From positions 26,046 to 90,045 of the forward strand of contig WQWU01000001.1 of assembly GCA_009785215.1 (NCBI GenBank): a stretch of 64,000 bases of DNA. Reading direction: 5' to 3'. This document shows, piece after piece, positions 28,352 through 36,683 of the stretch. The first letter of the stretch is position 1; the number at the start of each line of letters is the position of its first letter. Source of the stretch: Treponema sp. (GTDB taxonomy: Bacteria; Spirochaetota; Spirochaetia; Treponematales; Breznakiellaceae). The notes under the pieces are model-generated. The model was not told the origin of the DNA, did not search any database, and saw only the letters and a program-made list of their open reading frames with translations. Made by a program: the position numbers and the translations under genes.

Positions 28352-29191
28352 ATGTTGGATTTTTTTGAAGCATTAATAAATGTAAATTTTCCCTTTTTGC
28401 GGAATGCTTTTATAGCTGGTTTGTTATCATCTGTGCTTTTTGGAATACTGGGTTCAATTGTAACAGTGCGAAGGATTGGCAGTCTGGCAGGCGCAATATC
28501 CCATGCTGTGCTTGGCGGTATTGGAATGGCATTGTATATTTCTGCAAGATTTATTCCCGGTTTTCCGCCAATTGCAGGCGCATTTATCTTTGCTGTTTTA
28601 AGCGCGTTAATTATAGGATTTGTTTCTTTAAAAGCCAAACAACGCGAGGATACTGTAATTAATGCGATCTGGGTTATTGGAATGAGTCTTGGTCTTTTAT
28701 TTATGGCGAAAACACCCGGATATGCAGATCCGGCAGCATGGTTATTTGGAAATATCCTGTTAATTTCCAATATTGATATTATTCTGCTTGTTATTCTTGA
28801 TATTGTTGTCATTTTTTTAACATGGCGTTTTTATGCGCAGATAGAATCTTCATCTTTTGATGCAGATTTTGCAAGAACCCGGGGTGTTCCTGTGGATTTA
28901 ATCTTTTTTTTGATTCTTGGTTTAACTGCAATTGCCATTGTTCTATTGCAAACATTCGTTGGCATTGTTATGGTTATTGCTATGCTGACTCTTCCATCGG
29001 GCTGTGCTGCAGTTTTTTCCCGGAGTCTTGGAGGAATGATGTTTTTTAGCTGTTTATTTGCAGTGATTTTTTCTGCAGCGGGGCTTATTTCCGGCTGGAT
29101 TTTTGATCTGCCAGTCGGCGCTATGACAGTTATTATTGCAGGTATTGTATTTCTGGGTATTTCGTTAATTCGTGTCTTGCGTAAAAATTAA
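28352..29191 (+). CDS. znuB: Zinc/manganese ABC transporter permease
   Basis: This 279-residue permease of the ABC-3 family has about eight membrane segments. RRIGSLAGAISHAVLGGIG near residue 45 matches the family. I use the ATG at 28352 because AGGGA lies five bases before it; an ATG 18 bases upstream is possible. It forms an operon with the substrate-binding lipoprotein and the ATPase, all translationally close. Confidence 0.9.
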   Translation: MLDFFEALINVNFPFLRNAFIAGLLSSVLFGILGSIVTVRRIGSLAGAISHAVLGGIGMALYISARFIPGFPPIAGAFIFAVLSALIIGFVSLKAKQREDTVINAIWVIGMSLGLLFMAKTPGYADPAAWLFGNILLISNIDIILLVILDIVVIFLTWRFYAQIESSSFDADFARTRGVPVDLIFFLILGLTAIAIVLLQTFVGIVMVIAMLTLPSGCAAVFSRSLGGMMFFSCLFAVIFSAAGLISGWIFDLPVGAMTVIIAGIVFLGISLIRVLRKN

Positions 29192-29212
29192 AACGAATGT
29201 TATAATAAAAAA

Positions 29213-29572
29213 ATGAGCAGCTGCCTGTTTTGTAAAATAATCGCAGGAGAAATTCCAAGTAAGAAACTCTTTGAATCAGATGATATATTGGCTTTTTACG
29301 ATATAAAACCAATGGCTCCTGTGCATTTTTTAGTTGTTCCTAAAAAACACATTGCAAATTTACTGGAACTGGAAGCGGAAGATTCTGCATTAGTTGGAAA
29401 ATTATTTTTTAAGGCTCAGGAACTTGCAAAAGAGCTTGGATGCGGAGAAAAAGGCGGCCGTTTTATCATTAATGCAAAAAAAGACGGCGGACAGACAGTA
29501 GATCATTTACATATTCATTTTCTTGGCGGACGCGCATTGCGCCCGAAACTAACATCATGGTTTCTTGGGTAA
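29213..29572 (+). CDS. HIT-family nucleotide hydrolase (HinT-like)
   Basis: This is a 119-residue HIT protein, hydrolysing purine nucleoside phosphoramidates or related nucleotides. It begins SCLFCKIIAGEIPSKK, has FYDIKPMAPVHFLVVPKKHI, and ends with the His triad VDHLHIHFLGG. The length is typical for HinT. It lies 21 bases after the ABC permease. Confidence 0.95.
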   Translation: MSSCLFCKIIAGEIPSKKLFESDDILAFYDIKPMAPVHFLVVPKKHIANLLELEAEDSALVGKLFFKAQELAKELGCGEKGGRFIINAKKDGGQTVDHLHIHFLGGRALRPKLTSWFLG

Positions 29573-29583
29573 AGGAAAAATAA

Positions 29584-30255
29584 ATGGCAATAGAAAAACA
29601 TATTAATTTTTTTGAAATGCAAAAAGCATGTCAAAAACCCGGCTGTCCTCTTTGTACAATTGTAAGGGAACGTGCATTTAAATACATAGACAACACATTG
29701 TTTGAAAACATTACAAACCGGGGTTTTAGAGCTCAATACCGCGCTGCCGGGGGATTTTGTTCGTTTCATTCAAGAGGTTTAGTTTCATTCCGTGACGGTC
29801 TTGCTGTTGCCATACTTGCAAAAGATATTCTGGAAGACAGGATTAAATGTTTCGAAAAAAGACTGCCGTGGAAACCCAAAGGAAAATGCCCAGTTTGTAT
29901 TGAACGTGAAAAAATTGAACAGGAATATCTGGATTTTTTAAGTAACTCTGGCGGCAATACGCCGGAAGAACAGGAACTGCGCATATTTTTTACAAATTCC
30001 GATGGTTTATGCGCTCCTCATTATGCCGGTCTTCTTTTTACGCCAAAAGGATCAAAAAGAACAGTTCCTATTTGGATAAAAAATTTTCAGGAACGCAAAT
30101 TTACCGAATTATTTAAAAGGCTGGAAGTTTTTACAGAGTTATCCGCATACGGCAGACAAAAAGAATTTGCGCAATTAAGCGAAAAAGACCAGGTTGTTTG
30201 GAAAGAAGCTGCAGCCTGCTTAACAGAGGATATAGACAGCTCATTACCGGCTTAA
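29584..30255 (+). CDS. Cysteine-rich cytoplasmic protein, DUF6062-like
   Basis: This is a 223-residue soluble protein with an N-terminal CPLCTIVRER motif, a CSFHSRGL Cys-His pair, CPVCIEREK in the middle and CAPHYAGL later. The repeated C-x-x-C / C-x-x-H pairs suggest bound zinc or iron-sulfur. The pattern resembles DUF6062, a family of unknown function in Firmicutes and spirochaetes, recalled rather than searched. It follows the HIT gene by 11 bases and ends convergently on the NlpC-like gene with a 12-base overlap. Confidence 0.65.
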   Translation: MAIEKHINFFEMQKACQKPGCPLCTIVRERAFKYIDNTLFENITNRGFRAQYRAAGGFCSFHSRGLVSFRDGLAVAILAKDILEDRIKCFEKRLPWKPKGKCPVCIEREKIEQEYLDFLSNSGGNTPEEQELRIFFTNSDGLCAPHYAGLLFTPKGSKRTVPIWIKNFQERKFTELFKRLEVFTELSAYGRQKEFAQLSEKDQVVWKEAAACLTEDIDSSLPA

Positions 30256-31326
30256 TCTTTCTACTACAGGAACCAAAACACGCATGCGGACAACTCTGCC
30301 GCCTCCGTTTGCCCTATGGCGGTAAATCTCGCCGTCATTTGTAAACGGCACTTCTTCTCCGGAAAACGGAGGCGCTCTTCTTTGCGTCCAATGAAGAGCC
30401 GGGTCTTTTAAAGAAACAGCAGGGTTAGAAGGGTTAAAATAAATAAACGAGTCATGCGCTCCCCGCTCGTCCTGCGGCGCAACATTTGTGCATTGCAGAT
30501 AACGGATAACACCCCTAGAAAAATCTATTGATTGAATAATTGCAGAATGAACAACAGTACCTTCCATATCCCTGAAAAGAATAATATCGGCTGGACGTAA
30601 ATTGCGGATTTCGTCGTTTACAGGAATTATCTGAGCGCTTCTTGAATTAAAAAAAGCAGTGCCGATAAACCGCGCAGGGTCGGCGCCGCGGGGAGCGCCA
30701 AGAGAGGGGTCTAATACCCTGCTAAGATCTACACCGCCCTGTCTTGCAACATAGGAAAGAATGTGCCAGACAAATCCTGAACAATCTACGCCAATACGGC
30801 CTATGCAGTAAAGGTAATTATATACATCGCTTTCCTGCACACCCCTTCCAGATGTTAAAACAAAAGGGCGGTGCGGAAGCCCTCTGTATGTTCCGGCTTT
30901 TATCCGCGCGATTATAAAAAGGTCAGAAGACATACTCCACCTTGCTTCATTCATATCAAAAATTATTACTTTTTCGCGCCCTGATGAAAGCGCTTTAACA
31001 TATTCATCAAACTCTCTGGAATTCAGAATATCTTCAATAACCGGCCACAAGGCCTGCGGGTTTCCTTTACCGCCTAAATAAATTTCCCAGCCTCTTTCCA
31101 GAAGCGTGTCTCTCTCGTTATTCATGGCAAAAGGGAGGCGGATATTCATTATCCTGTCACCTATTATTCTTGTTCTGAAAAACTGCCGGTATGCTTCTTC
31201 TATTATCCGTTCAATTGGTTTTTCCCAAAGATGCGCCGGATCAGAAAAAGAAACAAGCGGATCATTCAAAGCAAAAGAGAATGGGGCAGAAATTACCAGT
31301 AAGATAATAACAAGGCTAAATTTCAA
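30244..31326 (-). CDS. Secreted NlpC/P60-like cysteine peptidase domain protein
   Basis: The 360-residue product has a Sec signal peptide (to about residue 19). In the middle, RIGVDCSGFVWHIL carries a catalytic-type Cys after Asp. Further on, RPADIILFRDMEGTVVHSAII resembles the NlpC/P60 or CHAP segment with the His. It may cut peptidoglycan cross-links or peptides, but the N-terminal 130 residues and the C-terminus are not recognised. The start overlaps the end of nagB, so the two are coupled. Confidence 0.7.
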   Translation of the reverse strand: MKFSLVIILLVISAPFSFALNDPLVSFSDPAHLWEKPIERIIEEAYRQFFRTRIIGDRIMNIRLPFAMNNERDTLLERGWEIYLGGKGNPQALWPVIEDILNSREFDEYVKALSSGREKVIIFDMNEARWSMSSDLFIIARIKAGTYRGLPHRPFVLTSGRGVQESDVYNYLYCIGRIGVDCSGFVWHILSYVARQGGVDLSRVLDPSLGAPRGADPARFIGTAFFNSRSAQIIPVNDEIRNLRPADIILFRDMEGTVVHSAIIQSIDFSRGVIRYLQCTNVAPQDERGAHDSFIYFNPSNPAVSLKDPALHWTQRRAPPFSGEEVPFTNDGEIYRHRANGGGRVVRMRVLVPVVERLSR

Positions 31327-32107
31327 GATTATCTTTTTCTATATCCTTAAAATAATTGACAGTTCCAACTTTTAATTCTTCTGTAGCTTCATCATCGCAG
31401 ACAATGATTGCTTTCTGATGCATCTGTAAACAGGAAACAGTCCACATATGATTTACGCCTTCTTCTATGACTGCTCTAAGCGCTTTTGCTTTTGCGCGTC
31501 CGCTTACAATAATTATAACTTCGCGGGCATCCATTACAGTACCCACACCCACGGTTAGGGCAGTAGTCGGCATTTTAGATAAATCTCCGTCAAAGAAACG
31601 TGCATTTGAAGCTTTTGATTCCGCTGTAAGAGTTTTTACTCTTGTGCGGGAGATTAAAGATGAACCCGGTTCATTAAATGCAATATGCCCGTCATTTCCC
31701 ATGCCGCCGAGAAAAAGGTCTATACCTCCTTCTGCTGCAATTGCTTCTTCGTAAAGGCGGCATTCATTCTCCGGATCTTTAGTTTTGCCGTCTAAAAGGT
31801 GCACATGTTTGCGATCAATATCAATATGATTAAAAAGATTCTGCATCATAAAGTAATGATAGCTTTGCGGATGGCTGGAATCGAGGCCGATATACTCATC
31901 CATATTAAAGGTTCGCACATTTTTAAATGTGAGCTTGCCTTCTTTGTACATTTTGATAAATTCACGGTAAATTCCCAAAGGACTGGATCCTGTCGGAAGC
32001 CCAAGAACAAAAGGTTTGCCCTGTAAATGAGAATTAATTTTATTCATTATATAATTTGCAGCCCATTTACTGGCTTTTTCATAGTTGGGAAGGATAATTA
32101 AACGCAT
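31316..32107 (-). CDS. nagB: Glucosamine-6-phosphate deaminase
   Basis: NagB converts glucosamine-6-phosphate to fructose-6-phosphate and ammonia, the last step of amino-sugar breakdown. The 263-residue protein has LGLPTGSSPLGIYRE, FNMDEYIGL, the catalytic region FLGGMGNDGHIAFNEPGSS and the C-terminal WTVSCLQMH. GGGGGTT precedes the ATG. No nagA lies nearby. The NlpC-like gene overlaps its 3' end, which might link it to recycling of wall sugars. Confidence 0.96.
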   Translation of the reverse strand: MRLIILPNYEKASKWAANYIMNKINSHLQGKPFVLGLPTGSSPLGIYREFIKMYKEGKLTFKNVRTFNMDEYIGLDSSHPQSYHYFMMQNLFNHIDIDRKHVHLLDGKTKDPENECRLYEEAIAAEGGIDLFLGGMGNDGHIAFNEPGSSLISRTRVKTLTAESKASNARFFDGDLSKMPTTALTVGVGTVMDAREVIIIVSGRAKAKALRAVIEEGVNHMWTVSCLQMHQKAIIVCDDEATEELKVGTVNYFKDIEKDNLEI

Positions 32108-32186
32108 GAAGAACCCCCAAACACAGAATGTGAAGCCAGCTCCGCCGCATAACCGAAATGAGATTTATTTTTTAATTATGCTGAGA

Positions 32187-32624
32187 CTACCGCTTAAGTA
32201 CGGAAACAACCCTTTCCAGAACTTTTTTTCTATCCAATGGTTTCACAATGTAGCTCTTGGCTCCCATAAGGAGACATTTTTTTACAACATCTTCTTTACC
32301 CAGGGCGCTTACCATTATTATATTGGCCTGCTTGTCAAATTCAAGAATTTTTTCCAATGCAGAAACACCATCCATAACCGGCATTGTAATGTCCATGGTA
32401 ACCAAATCAATGTTTGGATGCAAAGCTTTGTACTTTTCGACACCTTGTGCACCATCGGCAGCTGTATCCGCTACATCAAAACCTTCAGAGGTGAAGATCT
32501 GCCCCAGCTGTTTTGCGATGAACATTGAGTCGTCAACAACCAGAACCCGATATGGTACTCCCTCCGGTTTTATTCCTTCTGCGGTTTTTTCATTGATATT
32601 AGGCATATCAGTCTTTGCTATCAT
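32187..32624 (-). CDS. Stand-alone CheY-like response regulator
   Basis: This is a 145-residue receiver domain preceded by about 25 unstructured residues. It shows VVDDSMF, the phosphoacceptor in TMDITMPVMDG, the switch Ser in VSALGKED and the Lys in VKPLDRKK. No output domain follows. GGAG lies ahead of the ATG, and a strong promoter is at 32646-32674. No kinase or phosphatase is adjacent. Confidence 0.9.
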   Translation of the reverse strand: MIAKTDMPNINEKTAEGIKPEGVPYRVLVVDDSMFIAKQLGQIFTSEGFDVADTAADGAQGVEKYKALHPNIDLVTMDITMPVMDGVSALEKILEFDKQANIIMVSALGKEDVVKKCLLMGAKSYIVKPLDRKKVLERVVSVLKR

Positions 32625-32645
32625 CCTGTACGCTCCTCTGTCTTG

Positions 32646-32674
32646 AATATATGATATAATTCAAAAATAGTCAA
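32646..32674 (-). promoter_or_regulatory. Promoter of the stand-alone cheY-like gene
   Basis: A -35 TTGACT and a -10 TATATT are separated by 17 bases on the minus strand. A short leader with GAGGAG follows. Confidence 0.65.
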
Positions 32675-32787
32675 GTACTTGTATAGTATCTTAAGTGTAT
32701 TATCGACATATATGTAAAAATATTTCAAGTAATATGGTGTTTTTATTTTTCAGAATATTGATTTTTGGGGATATAGAGGAGATGTTG

Positions 32788-33747
32788 ATGGATAAGCCAT
32801 TTTATCTGGCGCCAATGGCCGAATTAAGTCATAGAGCTTTAAGGGAGCTAATTGAGGGTTTTGGGGGGTGTGATGCCTATTTTTCTGAAATGATCAGCGC
32901 AGGCGCCCTATTGGCAGGCGGTCAATTCGAAAAATGGTATATAGATTCTGCTCCAAAGCCCGAAAAATGCATTTTTCAGCTGGTTGGCTCTGATTCCGGG
33001 GTTATTTCCAAAGCTGCCGCTGTTTTGGACGAATTGGAATGCGCAGGAATCGATATTAATATGGGCTGCAGCGCTCCATTAATTAGAAAAACCGGTGCAG
33101 GAGTAACCTGGATGAGTTCTATCGATAACGCTGCAGAATTGATTTATCGTGTCAGGCCTCAGGTAAAACGCAGGTTAAGCGTTAAGCTTAGAATTGGATT
33201 AAAAGATGATTTTGATTACCTTGTTAGATTCTGCCGGAAACTGGAAGAGGAGGGAGTAGAGCTGATTACGCTTCATCCGCGTACGGCTGCGGAAAAGTTT
33301 AAACGTCTAGCCCGCTGGGATTATGTAGGGAAACTTAAAGCCGAGCTTAAAATACCTGTAGCAGGAAACGGCGATATTTTAAACGCCGATGAGCTGGTTC
33401 GCCGGGCAGAAAGCTCCTGCGATGCTGTTATGGTTGGAAGAGCGGCGGTAAGGCATCCCTGGATTTTTGCACAGGCACAGGAATTATCAAAAGAGCCTCA
33501 CGCAGAGACGCAGAGGCGCAGAGAGGAGGAAGGTTTTAATATAGAGAGAATTGGACTTCGGTTTATTGAGCTTTTGGCAGAATATCAGCCGGTGGAGTTT
33601 CATATTTCACGCGCCAGGCGTTTTTTTGGTTTTTTTTGCGATAACTTAAAGTGGGGGAATTATCTTAAAAATAAGCTGAACCGGGAAGAAACCCTCTCCG
33701 GCATCGAAAATATATGGTGTGAATATTTTAGGGAGAATGATGAGTAA
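32788..33747 (+). CDS. tRNA-dihydrouridine synthase with repeat-encoded insert
   Basis: This is a Dus-family flavoenzyme that reduces uridine in tRNA D-loops. FYLAPMAELSHRALRE opens the TIM barrel, and the active-site region reads INMGCSAPLIRKTGAG (catalytic Cys kept, the usual Pro after it replaced by Ser). LHPRTAAEKF and GNGDILNADELVRR with GRAAVRHPWIF follow. The ATG at 32788 has GAGGAG six bases ahead; an in-frame ATG at 32782 and a longer upstream frame lack this. Near residue 240, the peptide EPHAETQRRREEEGF is encoded by a CTCTGCG-type repeat (33496-33528) lying in frame between the barrel and the helical domain. The product is 319 residues. Confidence 0.9.
   Translation: MDKPFYLAPMAELSHRALRELIEGFGGCDAYFSEMISAGALLAGGQFEKWYIDSAPKPEKCIFQLVGSDSGVISKAAAVLDELECAGIDINMGCSAPLIRKTGAGVTWMSSIDNAAELIYRVRPQVKRRLSVKLRIGLKDDFDYLVRFCRKLEEEGVELITLHPRTAAEKFKRLARWDYVGKLKAELKIPVAGNGDILNADELVRRAESSCDAVMVGRAAVRHPWIFAQAQELSKEPHAETQRRREEEGFNIERIGLRFIELLAEYQPVEFHISRARRFFGFFCDNLKWGNYLKNKLNREETLSGIENIWCEYFRENDE
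33496..33528. repeat. CTCTGCG-family repeat inside the dus gene
   Basis: The sequence CACGCAGAGACGCAGAGGCGC (21 bases seen as repeated GCAGAG units) continues the same family as at 2703 and 26666. It is in frame and encodes HAETQRRRE. It sits at the domain boundary, where an insertion would be tolerated. Confidence 0.7.
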
Positions 33748-33756
33748 TTTCCGGTT

Positions 33757-35532
33757 TTACTTATTTAGCAATTCTTTTTGTTTGCGCCGTTCTTTATCGC
33801 CTTTGGCGGTATAAATAGGTTTCATTGTTCTGGGATCTAACCCTGTGTAGTACATCACTGCAGACATTGTGCCCGGGGTCGGATAAAACTCCTGTGTTTG
33901 TTCCGGTGCAAACCCTGTTTTTTTACAGTAGTTTTTTAGCTCTTCCGCTTCTTTAAGACCTGCGCCCGGGTGAGCAGAGATAAAATACGGCAGTAGAAAT
34001 TGTTTTAAACCTAATTTTTTATTTACTGCAGTAAAGTCATTTCTGAATTTTTCATAATAGGAATGCGGACATTTACCCATTGCTTCAAGTACATTTTCTG
34101 AAACATGTTCCGGGGCAACTTTTAATTGGCCGCTTACATGAAATTGACACAGGGTTTCCAGAAATTTGACGCCGTGTTTTTTATCGTGTTGTATAAAATC
34201 GAATCTTATACCAGAACGAATAAATACTTTTTTTATTCCTTGAATTTTCCGCAGCGCTTCCAGTGTTTTTAAATATTCACTGTGATCGGCTTTTAATTTT
34301 GGACATGGTGTTGGATATAAACATTCACGTTCTGTGCAAAAGCCGCCTTGTTTTTGTTTATCGCAAACAGGGCGGAAAAAATTTGCAGTAGGGCCGCCTA
34401 CATCATGAATATATCCTTTAAAGCCATCACTGCCTTTACCAGGAAAATTCTTAACAAGTGAACGTGCTTCACGAACAAGGCTTTCTTTACTGCGCCCTGT
34501 TATCGCCCGTCCCTGATGATTTGTTATCGCACAGAAAGAACAGCCGCCAAAACAACCACGGCTGGAAATTAAAGAAAACGACACTTCCTTAAGTGCATTA
34601 ATGCCTTCTTTGCCGTACATCGGGTGCGCTTTTTTTGTAAATGGAAGTTCGTATAATTTATCCATTTCTTCTGTAGTTAAAGGAAGCGATGGCGGATTTT
34701 GTATTACCCAGCGTTCGCTGTCGTTTTCTTCGGCAAGCGGTTTAGCTGTTAAAGGATCGGCATTTCGCTTTTGCAGCATATAGTGTTCAGCATAAACACG
34801 TTTGGATTCATCATCTTTTTCTTTTATACAATTGTAAGAAGGCAGCAAAACAGCATTTTTCCATTTCTTTATGTTTTCTTTGACGTGAACACGAACACAG
34901 GTTCCCCTTTCATTTTGAATGCTGCCAATTTCCTCTCCTGCGGCAAGGCGCCGAGCAATCTGCAAAAGCGGTTTTTCTCCCATTCCGTAAATTAAAATGT
35001 CAGCTTTAGAATCCAGCAGTATCGAGCGGCGTACAGTGTCTGACCAATAATCGTAGTGGGCAAAACGGCGTAAACTAACTTCGATTCCGCCGATTATCAC
35101 TGCAACTTTTGATTGTGTTGTATCTTTAAAAGCACGCCTTATCCCCTCGACATAAACCAGCGTTGCTCTGTCGGGACGTTTACCGCTTTTGTTGTTAGGT
35201 GTGTATGCATCATCTGAACGTTTTCGTTTTGCGGCAGTATAGTGCGCAACCATGGAATCCATGTTGCCTGCTCCAACTAAAAAGCCAAGGCGAGGCCGTC
35301 CAAGTACTGTGTATGATAACGGGTTTTTCCAGTCTGGCTGCGGAATGATGCCGACACGAAAGCCGTTGGCTTCCAGCATACGGCAGATAAGCGCTGCCGC
35401 AAAGGACGGGTGATCCACATAGGCATCACCCGAAACAAAAATAAAATCCAGTTCATCCCAGCCTCGCTTTTCCATGTCACGCTGCGAAACTGGCAGAAAA
35501 TCATTTAAAAAGAAGTTACTGTACTCGGACAA
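33757..35532 (-). CDS. ygiQ: YgiQ-family radical SAM protein
   Basis: This is a 591-residue UPF0313/YgiQ protein of unknown reaction. The radical SAM motif is in SSRGCFGGCSFCAI (CxxxCxxC), with an N-terminal cobalamin-like domain and the C-terminal FYPTPGTMSAVMYYTG and DPRT motifs of the family. The length is close to that of the family. Its start overlaps the end of the NifU-like gene by 17 bases, which suggests that iron-sulfur delivery and use are co-expressed. Confidence 0.93.
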   Translation of the reverse strand: MSEYSNFFLNDFLPVSQRDMEKRGWDELDFIFVSGDAYVDHPSFAAALICRMLEANGFRVGIIPQPDWKNPLSYTVLGRPRLGFLVGAGNMDSMVAHYTAAKRKRSDDAYTPNNKSGKRPDRATLVYVEGIRRAFKDTTQSKVAVIIGGIEVSLRRFAHYDYWSDTVRRSILLDSKADILIYGMGEKPLLQIARRLAAGEEIGSIQNERGTCVRVHVKENIKKWKNAVLLPSYNCIKEKDDESKRVYAEHYMLQKRNADPLTAKPLAEENDSERWVIQNPPSLPLTTEEMDKLYELPFTKKAHPMYGKEGINALKEVSFSLISSRGCFGGCSFCAITNHQGRAITGRSKESLVREARSLVKNFPGKGSDGFKGYIHDVGGPTANFFRPVCDKQKQGGFCTERECLYPTPCPKLKADHSEYLKTLEALRKIQGIKKVFIRSGIRFDFIQHDKKHGVKFLETLCQFHVSGQLKVAPEHVSENVLEAMGKCPHSYYEKFRNDFTAVNKKLGLKQFLLPYFISAHPGAGLKEAEELKNYCKKTGFAPEQTQEFYPTPGTMSAVMYYTGLDPRTMKPIYTAKGDKERRKQKELLNK

Positions 35533-35740
35533 CTTCTTTAACCTGAGGTATTTCCTTTTTTAGATAGTTTTCGATTCCCATTTTAAGAGTCATCTGAGAC
35601 ATTGGGCAGTGTCCGCAGGCGCCTGTAAGACGTACAGAAACAACTCCTTCTGCATCTACAGAAACAAATTCGACATCGCCGCCGTCTGCCTGTAATGAGG
35701 GGCGGACATTTTCTAAAGCAGCTTTTACTTGTTCTTCCAT
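35516..35740 (-). CDS. NifU-like iron-sulfur scaffold domain protein
   Basis: This is a 74-residue NifU C-terminal-type domain. VRPSLQADGGDVEFVSVD leads to the CxxC in GACGHCPMSQMTLKMG, which binds a 4Fe-4S cluster for transfer to client proteins. AAGGAG precedes the ATG. It overlaps ygiQ, a radical SAM protein that needs a 4Fe-4S cluster. Confidence 0.93.
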   Translation of the reverse strand: MEEQVKAALENVRPSLQADGGDVEFVSVDAEGVVSVRLTGACGHCPMSQMTLKMGIENYLKKEIPQVKEVVRVQ

Positions 35741-35768
35741 AATAACTCCTTGGTAGATTTAATTTTTA

Positions 35769-35854
35769 CGGAGAGAGAGGGATTTGAACCCTCGGTACCT
35801 TTTGGGCACATACGCTTTCCAAGCGTACACCTTCGACCACTCGGACATCTCTCC
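35769..35854 (-). tRNA. tRNA-Ser (GGA)
   Basis: This is a class II tRNA. The acceptor GGAGAGA pairs with TCTCTCC. The anticodon loop TTGGAAA (anticodon GGA) sits on a TACGC/GCGTA stem, with a long variable arm and the T-loop TTCAAAT. CCA is not encoded. It ends just upstream of the NifU-like gene on the same strand. Confidence 0.95.
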
Positions 35855-35972
35855 TAATGCTGAATGTAACCTTATCATAATTATCGAATCATTACAATAG
35901 CCATTATTATTCAGGGTAAAAATGTTGTTAAAACATTGATTTGATGTTATCTTTATCTATATGGAGATAAAA

Positions 35973-36608
35973 ATGATTACTTTTAGAAAAACCTTGTATG
36001 TTAAAACTGGATTTTATGCTTTTATTTCATTTTATATATTAATTACTGCAGGATGCGCAGTAGTTAAACCTATGAATCTGGAAACAATAGATAAATTTGG
36101 GCTTAATCATAATATAGAAATGTATAAACATTTCCAATATTTTATATCAAGGGATATTGTTTTATCAACTACAAATATTCAAACAGACAGAAGTGTTGCA
36201 GGTCAGGCAATGGTGAATACAAGAATTAATCGTAATGTAAAACAATTTCTTGCATCAACACCCGGTGTTTGTCTGGAAGTTGATTCTTCCGGCAGTGTGT
36301 TAAGGCTGGGTATTGCATTCGAAAATGATAATAATAATCTTTTGTGGTTTTTTTATCATGAAGCAACGGGTTTATATTTTTTAGAATATACTAATAATTC
36401 AGGAAGAGAAATTGATTATGGCGGAGTAACATATAAAGTTACCTTTGAATATGGAAGAGGTTTTGGAGCTTTTGTAAAACGCATGTTTACCAAAGACAGA
36501 ACAAAAGGCGCTAATTTTAGAAGACTCGAACCATTGCTTTTATTCGAGGAAAATACCAGAAATAAAGAGAAAATTAAAAGATCAACAGCAAGAGGGAGAA
36601 GACTTTAA
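35973..36608 (+). CDS. Putative lipoprotein, unknown function
   Basis: The family is not recognised. From the ATG at 35973 (GGAG six bases ahead) the protein has 211 residues. It has a lipoprotein signal peptide ending in ITAGC, a beta-rich middle and a basic C-terminus (TRNKEKIKRSTARGRR). A frame start 12 bases upstream is open but would place the ribosome binding site inside the gene. It stands alone between tRNA-Ser and a terminator hairpin. Confidence 0.7.
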   Translation: MITFRKTLYVKTGFYAFISFYILITAGCAVVKPMNLETIDKFGLNHNIEMYKHFQYFISRDIVLSTTNIQTDRSVAGQAMVNTRINRNVKQFLASTPGVCLEVDSSGSVLRLGIAFENDNNNLLWFFYHEATGLYFLEYTNNSGREIDYGGVTYKVTFEYGRGFGAFVKRMFTKDRTKGANFRRLEPLLLFEENTRNKEKIKRSTARGRRL

Positions 36609-36633
36609 TTATTCTGCATTTTAATTATCTCGT

Positions 36634-36672
36634 AACCCTTTGTGAGGTACAAAGGGTTATTAATATTTTTTA
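36634..36672 (+). terminator. Rho-independent terminator
   Basis: A perfect 10-bp stem (AACCCTTTGT / ACAAAGGGTT) with a 5-base loop is followed by an A/T-rich stretch ending in six T residues. It lies after the lipoprotein gene. Confidence 0.8.
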
Positions 36673-36683
36673 ACGCAGGCGTT

